A stretch of 38,071 nucleotides of DNA, from positions 1 to 38,071 of the forward strand of contig PAOL01000015.1 in NCBI GenBank assembly GCA_002708475.1, written 5' to 3'. A program made the translations under genes and the position numbers. Positions 11,143 to 18,824 of this stretch are shown here, in pieces. Under the pieces are notes generated by a model. The model was not told the origin of the DNA, ran no database searches, and saw only the letters and a program-made list of their open reading frames with translations. This DNA is from Oleispira sp. GTDB taxonomy: Bacteria > Pseudomonadota > Gammaproteobacteria > Pseudomonadales > Oceanobacteraceae. Position 1 is the first letter of the stretch, and the number at the start of each line of letters is the position of its first letter.

Positions 11143-11622
11143 TTAATCGCGGATGCGGATTAAATCATTATCCAGCTCAGTGAGCAATTGCTCTAGAGCT
11201 GTACCATCAGGGAAGACTAATTGTGGACTAATTTCAAATAGAGGAATTAGCACAAAACTTCGTTGTTGGGCGAAGGGGTGAGGAATAGTTAAGCGCTCAC
11301 TGTTAATTGTTTGATCATCGATTAAAATAATGTCCAAATCCAATGTGCGTTCACCCCAATGGCGTTTACGAATGCGGCCATGGTCTTGCTCTAATTGTTG
11401 CAGTGTATCTAGTAGTGCTAAAGGTGTTAGATCGGTTTCTATTAGTGCAACGGCATTGATATAGTCAGGCTGATTTTGTGGACCAATAGGCTTACTATGA
11501 TAAAGAGAGGAGTGCGATATAAGCGTTGAATTAGGAAGCTGAGCAAGCTCAATTAAGGCTTGCTCTAACTGTTGTTGAGGCTGATCAAGATTTGCCCCTA
11601 AACCGATATAGACCAAAGACAC
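11143..11622 (-). CDS. folK: HPPK, 6-hydroxymethyl-7,8-dihydropterin pyrophosphokinase
   Basis: YIGLGANLDQPQQQLEQAL; RKRHWGERTLDLDIILID; TIPHPFAQQRSFVLIPLFEI. Confidence 0.95.
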   Translation of the reverse strand: MSLVYIGLGANLDQPQQQLEQALIELAQLPNSTLISHSSLYHSKPIGPQNQPDYINAVALIETDLTPLALLDTLQQLEQDHGRIRKRHWGERTLDLDIILIDDQTINSERLTIPHPFAQQRSFVLIPLFEISPQLVFPDGTALEQLLTELDNDLIRIRD

Positions 11623-11627
11623 TGTAA

Positions 11628-13004
11628 TTACTCAGGGCGACGTGAACGCTGGCGATCATTCGGCGTGCCACGATTGGTACGACGCGGGCGGCGTTTTTTC
11701 ACGTGACGCTCTTCAGGTTTTCGATTTGCGGCAACTTCTTTATATTCAGCGGTATCCTGATAGTTTGTCCACCAGTTACCTAAGCCTTTTAAATTCTCGC
11801 CACACTGCTCGCGCAATAAAATGAAGTCGTAGGCAGCGCGGAAGCGATTGCTTTCAGCCACTTCAGCCGCTTTTTTGCCCTTTTTCTTCTGGAAGCGAGA
11901 CTGCATATCCCAAATTTCTTTCATTGGAATAGTGAAGCGTTTAGGAATAGATGTACGTTTTAATTGTTGCTCAATAACGCGACTTGCAGCTTTATGCAGA
12001 GCTGGCTGAGGTGGAATGTCTTGAGCTAAAAACTCAGCTTGAACGCGCTGCAGTGAAGGCCATAGCAGTGCGGCGAAGAAATAATAAGGAGTAACCGATT
12101 TACCAGCTTGAATGCGGGTATCAGTATTTATCATGGTCTGTTCAACAAAGCGGGCTGCGAATTCATCATCAGCAACGCATTGCTCAGTTAACGGGAATAA
12201 TTCGCCAAAAAGTTTATATTCGCGCAATAAACGGTAGGTTACTAACGCATTGCCAGATAGGAATAGTTTTAGTACTTCTTCAAATAAACGCGGTGCAGGA
12301 ATTTGTTCCATTAAAGGCGCCATCATCTTAATGGGCGCTTTGGTATCGTGTTCTATTTCAAAATCTAGCTTGGCGGCAAAACGAATAGCTCGCAGCATGC
12401 GGACAGGATCTTCGCGGTAACGAGTTTCTGGATCACCCATTAAACGAATCAGTTTATCTTGAGCATCCTGATAACCGTCAGCATAAGAATGTACTGTAAA
12501 ATCTTTAACGCAGTAGTACATAGCATTAATTGTGAAATCACGGCGCATAGCATCATCATTAATGTTGCCGTATACGTTATCACGTAAAATCATGCCGCTA
12601 TCGCCAGTTTTGGCCTGCTGACTATTGTGCTCTTCTTTTGGCGAAGTGCGGAATGTTGCAACCTCAATCACTTCACGGCCAAATAACACGTGTACAAGCT
12701 TAAAGCGGCGGCCGATTAGGCGAGAGTTACGAAATAGTTGATTTACTTGTTCAGGTGTCGCGCTAGTGGCAACGTCGAAATCTTTTGGGTGGGCCCCCAG
12801 CATAGAGTCTCGAACACAACCGCCAACTAAGTATGCGTCATAACCTTCTTTATTTAAGCGATATAGAACTTTAAGGGCATTCTCGCTCAATTGGCGGCGG
12901 CTAATACCATGTTCTTTACGCTGTAAAATTTGCGGCTTGCTGTCGTTCTCAGCTTTTTTAGCTTTACGATTAAATAAGCGCGCGACAGTATTAACTATGG
13001 ACAT
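11628..13004 (-). CDS. pcnB: Poly(A) polymerase I
   Basis: ALKVLYRLNKEGYDAYLVGGCVRDSMLGAHPKDFDVATSATPEQV; basic RRPRR-rich C-terminus; syntenic with folK-panBCD. Confidence 0.95.
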   Translation of the reverse strand: MSIVNTVARLFNRKAKKAENDSKPQILQRKEHGISRRQLSENALKVLYRLNKEGYDAYLVGGCVRDSMLGAHPKDFDVATSATPEQVNQLFRNSRLIGRRFKLVHVLFGREVIEVATFRTSPKEEHNSQQAKTGDSGMILRDNVYGNINDDAMRRDFTINAMYYCVKDFTVHSYADGYQDAQDKLIRLMGDPETRYREDPVRMLRAIRFAAKLDFEIEHDTKAPIKMMAPLMEQIPAPRLFEEVLKLFLSGNALVTYRLLREYKLFGELFPLTEQCVADDEFAARFVEQTMINTDTRIQAGKSVTPYYFFAALLWPSLQRVQAEFLAQDIPPQPALHKAASRVIEQQLKRTSIPKRFTIPMKEIWDMQSRFQKKKGKKAAEVAESNRFRAAYDFILLREQCGENLKGLGNWWTNYQDTAEYKEVAANRKPEERHVKKRRPRRTNRGTPNDRQRSRRPE

Positions 13005-13154
13005 ACTTAGGGTGCCTGAATATTAGCGATTATTGTTCAATAATGGAGGTGCGAGTTTACCTGATGGATGGGTGCTTTCAAAGTGTATGACAGATTTAAT
13101 AAAAGCTTAGGGTAAATAGTGTTAGAAAATGGGATAAGTATTTGAAAATAAAGC

Positions 13155-13207
13155 AGAGAAATAAACCAAGGCCTGACAATTATTATTTTTATTGGCGTCA
13201 GACCTGG
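13155..13207 (-). terminator. Candidate intrinsic terminator of the distal CrcZ-like RNA
   Basis: Minus strand CCAGGTCTGAC-GCCAATAAAAATAATAATT-GTCAGGCCTTGG-TTTATTT; imperfect GC-rich stem then a U-rich tail. The loop itself contains an AANAANAA tract. Confidence 0.6.
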
Positions 13208-13461
13208 TTAAGTAAATTAACTGTTTTGAATACGCAGGAACTTTAAGCTCCATTATTATTCTTATTATACGTGTGCTCAATGACGCTCACTTCGCACTCA
13301 AAACAACCAATTCCTTTTGCCTCGTTATTGTTTTTATTATGAGGCCACCTCTAATGGGTGTTCTTGATATTACATAGCCGCGATTTTTATTTTTATTGTT
13401 GCGGTTATCTTCAATCTTGCGTTTTAGCTTTGTTATTTTTATTAGTGCTTAACGCTATATA
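13158..13461 (-). ncRNA. crcZ: CrcZ-like decoy sRNA, distal copy (about 300 nt predicted): five AANAANAA tracts, mostly in hairpin loops
   Basis: Minus strand between cbrB and pcnB. Tracts: AATAAAAATAACAA (loop 13429-13446), AACAATAAAAATAAAAAT (13382-13400), ATAATAAAAACAATAAC (13324-13340), ATAATAAGAATAATAAT (13252-13268), AATAAAAATAATAA (13180-13193). Closing stems: GCGTT..AGC/GCT..AACGC, AGCCGC/GCGGTT, GCCTC/GAGGC, CTGAC/GTCAG. Upstream sigma54 promoter; last hairpin followed by TTTATTT. Synteny with Pseudomonas cbrB-crcZ-pcnB. Confidence 0.8.
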
Positions 13462-13471
13462 TTTAATATAT

Positions 13472-13487
13472 AGCTAATCCCGTGCCA
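13472..13487 (-). promoter_or_regulatory. sigma54 (RpoN)-type promoter for the distal CrcZ-like RNA
   Basis: Minus strand TTGGCAC-GGGAT-TAGCT; consensus TGGCAC-N5-TTGCW with correct GG-GC spacing. Confidence 0.75.
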
Positions 13488-13506
13488 AGTTTGATAAATC
13501 CTTTTA

Positions 13507-13519
13507 AATCAATATGTTA
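13507..13519 (+). promoter_or_regulatory. Putative IHF site upstream of the distal sigma54 promoter
   Basis: AATCAA-TATG-TTA is a full match to WATCAANNNNTTR, starting 20 nt from the TGGCAC edge. Confidence 0.5.
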
Positions 13520-13561
13520 GTGATTCTATTAAGTTGTTTTTAACGGATGTGAGGGGTGATG

Positions 13562-13621
13562 TGTTACCTGAAGTAATGTTCAGTCGTAACAAAACTAATC
13601 TCTAAGTAACACTATGTAACT
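13562..13621. promoter_or_regulatory. Putative CbrB upstream activating elements, distal promoter
   Basis: TGTTAC (13562-13567), GTAACA (13586-13591), GTAACA (13606-13611), GTAACT (13616-13621), located 75-134 nt upstream of the -24 box. Confidence 0.55.
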
Positions 13622-13876
13622 TTTCCATTAAGTGCGCCACATTATGACTAGGTGACAATTTTCGAGTCCTACTTTGGTATTAGACTTGAGTTTAATAAAA
13701 AGGCGTTCTTTGAGTATTTGGGTATAAAGCAAGAAATTTGACGGAAGATGTGTATAGAATTTTAATGTTTATCGATTATACGAATAGGTTTTCATTTGTT
13801 TAGAAGTGTTTATACAAAATATTGACGGGGAATTTTATGTATTGTTGTTTAAGTCTTAAGAGGGTAAATGAAGGAC

Positions 13877-14042
13877 CAATTGCTTTACACTTCGTTTGGA
13901 GTGTAAAGCAATTAGTGCTTAATGAGCCGGGGTTATTATTATTATTAGCTCTGATTAGCGTTATTATTTTTATTAGTGCTAACCAATATTATGCTTCCCT
14001 TATTTTATTTTTATTATCTGGGTAACATTGTTTTTATTAATA
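13877..14042 (-). ncRNA. crcZ: CrcZ-like decoy sRNA, cbrB-proximal copy (about 165 nt if it ends at the 14-bp hairpin): four A-rich AANAANAA-type tracts
   Basis: Minus strand tracts: AATAAAAACAA (14028-14038), ATAATAAAAATAAAATAA (14000-14017), AATAAAAATAATAA (loop 13960-13977, stem TTAGC/GCTAA), TAATAATAATAATAA (13933-13947, stem GAGC/GCTC). Own sigma54-type promoter at 14053-14068. The 3' end is uncertain. Confidence 0.75.
13878..13913 (-). other. Perfect 14-bp inverted repeat/hairpin at the end of the proximal sRNA (possible terminator or processing site)
   Basis: AATTGCTTTACACT-TCGTTTGG-AGTGTAAAGCAATT. The minus strand continues GGTCCTTCATTT, a poor U-tract. Confidence 0.7.
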
Positions 14043-14052
14043 TTTAATATAT

Positions 14053-14068
14053 AGCACTTGTTGTGCCA
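14053..14068 (-). promoter_or_regulatory. sigma54 (RpoN)-type promoter for the proximal CrcZ-like RNA
   Basis: Minus strand TTGGCAC-AACAA-GTGCT with correct GG-GC spacing. Followed by GCTATATATTAAATAT, identical over 16 nt to the distal promoter. Confidence 0.75.
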
Positions 14069-14087
14069 ACTAATTAAATATCAATAA

Positions 14088-14100
14088 AATCAATGGCTTA
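14088..14100 (+). promoter_or_regulatory. Putative IHF site upstream of the proximal sigma54 promoter
   Basis: AATCAA-TGGC-TTA is a full match to WATCAANNNNTTR, at the same 20-nt spacing as in the distal copy. Confidence 0.5.
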
Positions 14101-14119
14101 CGAGTTGTCATTGGAAAGC

Positions 14120-14149
14120 GGTAACAAATTGGCGCTTTTATCTGTTACC
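14120..14149. promoter_or_regulatory. Putative CbrB UAS palindrome, proximal promoter
   Basis: GGTAACA-N16-TGTTACC inverted repeat just downstream of cbrB, 52-81 nt upstream of the -24 box. Confidence 0.6.
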
Positions 14150-14226
14150 GGTCTAGCTGAATTGTTTGGTGTGATGATACTTGAGTGGCGACTTAAGACC
14201 GATTTATTCCTACTAAGGATTTAGTC

Positions 14227-15618
14227 TTAATTAGACTTGGTTGCTTTTTTGCGCGGAATGCCCAGTCGCTGGCGGCGCTCCCATAAACATTTACGAGAAA
14301 CCCCTAGCTTGCGGGCTAGGTCTGTTTCATTCATGCCGTCTTCGTTTTCTAATACGAAATGCATGAAGTAGTCATCTAAAGATAAGTCGCCTTGGTTTGT
14401 TTCGACAGGGTTTTCAGTCTGAGGTTCCAATAAATTTTCTTTTAGGGTTTGAGGTACAGCTTGATCTGGAGAGATATCGATAGCCATATCGGCAGATGTT
14501 ATTTCATCTCCATCCGCTAAAATTACACCTCGCTCAATGGCGTTCTCTAGTTCACGCACGTTACAAGGCCATTGATATCGTAAAATAGAACGTCGAGTAC
14601 TCTCAGGTAGCGACATCATGCTGCGATTCATTTTTTTGCAGCTTCGCTCTAACATAAACTCTGCAAGTTCTATCAGATCTTGTCCGCGTTCTCGTAAAGC
14701 CGGTAAGTGAAGTTCTAATACGTTAAGGCGATAGTATAAATCTTCGCGGAATTCACCCTTGGAGGCTAATTCCTTCAAGTTCCTATGAGTCGCAGCAATT
14801 AGTCGGACATCGACTTTTCGACTTTGAACTGAGCCAACACGTCTTATTTCACCCTCTTGCAGTACTCGTAATAATCTAGCTTGAGCTTCTAAAGGAAGCT
14901 CGCCTATTTCATCTAGAAAAAGAGTACCTCCATCAGCAGCTTCTACTAAACCTAGGCGCAATGTTGCCGCTCCCGTGAAAGCGCCTTTTTCATGTCCAAA
15001 TAATTCAGATTCAATAAGCGTTTCAGGAATAGCCGCGCAGTTAACCGAAATCATTGGGGCATCTTTACGTCTGCTCTGAGTATGTAGTGCTCGGGCCACC
15101 AATTCCTTACCGGTTCCTGATTCACCCTGAATCAATACGGTTGCATCGGTGGGCGCCACTTTGCTGATTTTGCTAAAAAGCTTCATCATTGGCTGACAGC
15201 TGCCGATAATGCCGGTGACTGGATATTCTTTTTCTATTTCATTCTGCAGCACTTCATTGCTGCGACTGAGATTTCTCTGTTTAAGAATGCGCTCTACCGT
15301 GATCGACATTTCTTCGTGATCAAACGGCTTGGCAATATAATCAACAGCACCTAGTTTCATAGCGTCGACGGCAGACTTTAAGCTGGCATAGCTGGTCATA
15401 ATAAGAACCGGAACATCGCCTGCAGGTTCAATTAACTCGGTACCATTACCACCAGGCAGACGGAGATCGCTAATAATCATGTCGTAATCGCTAAAGGTAA
15501 GTTCCTTTGCAATATGAAGAGATTCAGCTTCGAAAATTTCATGACCTTGGCGTTCTAATAAACGTTTAACCGCCTGTCGGATAATTTTTTCGTCCTCTAC
15601 GACTAAAATTCGGCTCAT
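14227..15618 (-). CDS. cbrB: CbrB: sigma54-dependent NtrC-family response regulator
   Basis: Receiver domain, AAA+ GESGTGKELVARALH / GAFTGA / NVRELENAIERG, C-terminal HTH ETDLARKLGVSRKCLWERRQRLGIPRK; overlaps the cbrA 3' end. Confidence 0.93.
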   Translation of the reverse strand: MSRILVVEDEKIIRQAVKRLLERQGHEIFEAESLHIAKELTFSDYDMIISDLRLPGGNGTELIEPAGDVPVLIMTSYASLKSAVDAMKLGAVDYIAKPFDHEEMSITVERILKQRNLSRSNEVLQNEIEKEYPVTGIIGSCQPMMKLFSKISKVAPTDATVLIQGESGTGKELVARALHTQSRRKDAPMISVNCAAIPETLIESELFGHEKGAFTGAATLRLGLVEAADGGTLFLDEIGELPLEAQARLLRVLQEGEIRRVGSVQSRKVDVRLIAATHRNLKELASKGEFREDLYYRLNVLELHLPALRERGQDLIELAEFMLERSCKKMNRSMMSLPESTRRSILRYQWPCNVRELENAIERGVILADGDEITSADMAIDISPDQAVPQTLKENLLEPQTENPVETNQGDLSLDDYFMHFVLENEDGMNETDLARKLGVSRKCLWERRQRLGIPRKKATKSN

Positions 15619-18587
15619 GCGGTTTGGTCCTCAAGTAATTTATCTTGCACTTTAGGTAAGCGTAAAGTGACACAGGTTCCTGCACAATCTCGTGGCTGAG
15701 ATGGGCTCTGTAAAGATTCTAATATGTATTCTGGCACTGGGCTTTCAATGCTAATTTGACCATAGTGTTCTTCAATAATGCTATACACTAATGCCAATCC
15801 GAGCCCTGTACCTTTACCCACTTCTTTGGTCGTAAAGAAGGGGTCAAAGATATGGTCTAATTTATCTTCTGCTATACCGCTACCTTGATCGATAACGTGA
15901 ATAACCGCCTGATATTGATCGATGCGGCCGGTAATGTAAATGCTACTGTCATTTGGGCTAGCGTCACGCGCATTTCCTAACAGGTTAATAAATACCTGTA
16001 CTAAGCGCTGAGAGTCACCGACAACTTGCCACTCAGGGTTGCACTGGTTGGTGTATTCAATATCCCTTCCTTGATCGCTTAAAAGCAATAGCTGAATGGC
16101 TTCATCGATACAAACACTGATGTTTACTGGAAGGTGTTCCGTTGTCTGATGGCCTGAGTGAGAGAAGTTCATCAGCGATTGAACGATGCGGGTTACTCGC
16201 TTGGTTTGCTCTTGAATTTGAGAGGCCATTTCCAGCACTTCTTCATTGTCGGTTTCATAGCGCATGCTTTGAGCTAAGCAATCAATACCTGTAATCGGAT
16301 TACCAATCTCATGAGCAACCCCTGCTGCTAAGCGTCCAATAGAAGCTAGGCGTTCGCTGTGCATCAACTCTTCTTCGAGCATTTGGGTTTCGGTTTGATC
16401 CTCAACCAAAATAACAATACCACCAGGCTGTCCGCCAGAAGCTTTAATGATTGATTTATGAAGGTTATACCAATGTGGGCGGCCTTGTTGCTCAATGCGT
16501 TTCTTATGCTGGTGGATAGCATTATCCACTAAAAACTCATTCAGCATACTGCCCCAAGGTTCTATAGCTGAGGTTAAGCGTGAGCCTGTGACATCACCTG
16601 GATTAATTCCTGTCAGTTCTTCCATGGCAGTATTCCACATCAAAACTTCGCCATCATCGGATAGCGAACAAACACCAATAGGTAGGCGCTCTAAAGTTTG
16701 GCGGTGATAGCGACGTAAGTTATCTAGCTCCCCTGCTAGGCCGCTTAACCGATCATGGAAGCCTTCGATGCGCTGCTCAATTTGATAGATATCTTCACTG
16801 AGCTCCGCATTCTCTTGGAAAGGTAAATTACGGTTAATAATTTCGTGGGCGACCGTTGGTCCCATTAAGCCAGACAAGTTGGCTTCTAGACGCGAACGTA
16901 AGCGGCGTAAAGCATAAGGACGATCTTCGTAAGACGGTAAGCTTAAATCTGCCAATGCTTGGTGAACTTCACGTTCTGCAACGTAACGCCCTAAAGGTTT
17001 ACTCAATGACACAATGATATCATTTGAGTTTCCGGCAATTAATGGCTTTCGGCTTGGACGCGAAATAGTGTCAACAGAGCAGGCTTCTGCTGCTGTTCTT
17101 TCCGACGTTTTTTGCTTGGTCGTCAGGCTAACTATAATGAATAATATAAGGTTAATCCCGAAGCTTCCCATGGCAGCAACATGCCAGTTTTTCATATTGG
17201 TATCAGGAAGAGGAATCGAAAAGTCTAAGCCAAGTGTTAATTGTGATAATGGCAACAGTAAAGTGTAAAGCCATACAATAATCCCGACACTTAATCCGCT
17301 AATCAACCCCCATCGATTGGCTGTAGGCCAATAAAGGACTCCTAGAACTCCAGGCAAGAACTGCACGGCGGCAACAAATGCGAGAATGCCTAATAACGTG
17401 ATTTCTAAATCTGCGCCGATTAAGCGATAGAAGGCATAAGCTGCTAGGAGAATCGCTGCAATCAAGAAGCGGCGAGTCCATAATAGCCACTGATAAAAAT
17501 CTTGTTTAGGCCCCGGTTTATAGCTAGGCAAAACAATATGATTAAGAAACATGGCGGCTGTCGCCAACGTGGTGACGATGATCACTCCCGAAGCTGCCGC
17601 CAAGCCGCCAGCGAAGGCCATCATTACCAATAGCTCAGAATCCAATGCCATACCGATGCCTAATGCATAGAATTCAACGGGCACATCCAGTTTTAAATAC
17701 ACCCCAGCCCATAAAATAGGTGGTACAGATAAGCTCATTAATAGGAGAAATAACGGTAACCCCCAGCTCGCCTGGCGCAGCGCTTTAGGGTTAATGTTTT
17801 CCGTAAAAGTCACGTGAAACATGTGAGGTGCAACAACTGCTGCTGCAAAGAATACGAGAAGTAATGTACGCCAAGGTCCATCTTGCAAGCTGGTATGACG
17901 GCTAATCAATTGCTCTTGGTTGGTAGCTAACCAGCTTTCCATGTCTCCAGAACCGTCAAATACAAAAAATAGGGCGACAATGCCTAGTATAGTAATGACG
18001 ATAAGCTTCAATAATGATTCGAAAGCAAGCGCAAACACTAAGCCTTCATGCTTTTCTCGTGGAGAAACATGGCGAGCGCCAAATAGAATGGCAAATACCA
18101 TCATGGTTAAGCAAAAACCAAACGCGAGTGTTGTCGAAGGCAGATCGGCATTTAATAAATGCATACTTTCTGAAACCGCAGCGATTTGCAGTGTAAGCAG
18201 TGGTAAGGCAACCGCCAAGGTGAACAGTGTCACCATTACTCCCGCTAAGCGACTTCGATAACGAAAAGCAAATAAATCAGCTAAAGAGCTGAGTTGATAG
18301 GTGCGAGTAATATGCAATATGGGTTTGAGTAGTATGGGGGAGATGATAAATGCCCCACTAATTCCCATGTAGTAAGCTAAAAATCCATATCCGTATTGAT
18401 CGGCCATGGAAACTGAACCATAAAATGCCCAAGCACTGGCGTAGACCCCCAGTGATAGTACATAAACCGCAGGATGATGAACCCAGCGTCTTGGTACCCA
18501 GCCTCGTTCGACAACATAGGCTGCCGCAAATAAGAAAAACAGATAACCAAATACAACCAAGCTTAATTGAACAAGACTAAAACTCAT
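15615..18587 (-). CDS. cbrA: CbrA: sensor histidine kinase with SLC5/SSS transporter-like N-terminus, PAS and HisKA/HATPase
   Basis: About 990 aa: multi-TM SSS domain ([26 protein letters not shown]), PAS-like segment, H-box [32 protein letters not shown]. Start reassigned to MSFSLVQ, overlapping the cbrX end. Confidence 0.93.
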   Translation of the reverse strand: MSFSLVQLSLVVFGYLFFLFAAAYVVERGWVPRRWVHHPAVYVLSLGVYASAWAFYGSVSMADQYGYGFLAYYMGISGAFIISPILLKPILHITRTYQLSSLADLFAFRYRSRLAGVMVTLFTLAVALPLLTLQIAAVSESMHLLNADLPSTTLAFGFCLTMMVFAILFGARHVSPREKHEGLVFALAFESLLKLIVITILGIVALFFVFDGSGDMESWLATNQEQLISRHTSLQDGPWRTLLLVFFAAAVVAPHMFHVTFTENINPKALRQASWGLPLFLLLMSLSVPPILWAGVYLKLDVPVEFYALGIGMALDSELLVMMAFAGGLAAASGVIIVTTLATAAMFLNHIVLPSYKPGPKQDFYQWLLWTRRFLIAAILLAAYAFYRLIGADLEITLLGILAFVAAVQFLPGVLGVLYWPTANRWGLISGLSVGIIVWLYTLLLPLSQLTLGLDFSIPLPDTNMKNWHVAAMGSFGINLILFIIVSLTTKQKTSERTAAEACSVDTISRPSRKPLIAGNSNDIIVSLSKPLGRYVAEREVHQALADLSLPSYEDRPYALRRLRSRLEANLSGLMGPTVAHEIINRNLPFQENAELSEDIYQIEQRIEGFHDRLSGLAGELDNLRRYHRQTLERLPIGVCSLSDDGEVLMWNTAMEELTGINPGDVTGSRLTSAIEPWGSMLNEFLVDNAIHQHKKRIEQQGRPHWYNLHKSIIKASGGQPGGIVILVEDQTETQMLEEELMHSERLASIGRLAAGVAHEIGNPITGIDCLAQSMRYETDNEEVLEMASQIQEQTKRVTRIVQSLMNFSHSGHQTTEHLPVNISVCIDEAIQLLLLSDQGRDIEYTNQCNPEWQVVGDSQRLVQVFINLLGNARDASPNDSSIYITGRIDQYQAVIHVIDQGSGIAEDKLDHIFDPFFTTKEVGKGTGLGLALVYSIIEEHYGQISIESPVPEYILESLQSPSQPRDCAGTCVTLRLPKVQDKLLEDQTA

Positions 18588-18753
18588 CTGGGCCTCGTTT
18601 ACTACTAACCCAAACATAAGCTGCTATTAATAAAAACCAAAAAGCAAAAGGGTGATACCAAGCACCGTTAGGAGCTAGCCACAAATCTATAATGACAGGT
18701 GAGAAAACATATAGGCCGACCATAAATAGCAGTGCGACACGGTAATCATACAT
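18577..18753 (-). CDS. cbrX: CbrX-like small membrane protein (58 aa), 11-nt overlap with cbrA
   Basis: Absent from the ORF track (58 aa). Reads [58 protein letters not shown]. Two hydrophobic segments; position matches the small ORF ahead of cbrA in Pseudomonas. Confidence 0.8.
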   Translation of the reverse strand: MYDYRVALLFMVGLYVFSPVIIDLWLAPNGAWYHPFAFWFLLIAAYVWVSSKRGPDEF

Positions 18754-18824
18754 AACGGGCTCTTATTATTAGCTATGCGTTTATAGTGTTACTGAGGGTA
18801 ACATATAGCAGGCTTTTAAGGGTA

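Noticed and set aside
13822-14025. 67-aa + strand ORF in the cbrB-pcnB gap
   Set aside because: It is opposite to the operon direction and translates the TTATTATTTTTATT loops and hairpin (LLLLALISVIIFI). Better explained as the antisense shadow of the sRNA.
13180-14038. Repeated TTATTATTTTTATT units as a CRISPR array or microsatellite
   Set aside because: Spacing is irregular, the repeats are degenerate, the flanking stems are unrelated, and no cas genes are present. Hairpin-loop placement and promoters fit a decoy RNA better.
14053-14067. GCACTTGTTGTGC hairpin as an independent structural element
   Set aside because: It coincides with the -24/-12 promoter boxes, upstream of the predicted start, and is likely fortuitous symmetry of the sigma54 boxes.
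13419-14149. Integron attC sites
   Set aside because: No GTTRRRY core pairs, no cassette ORFs and no integrase in the window.
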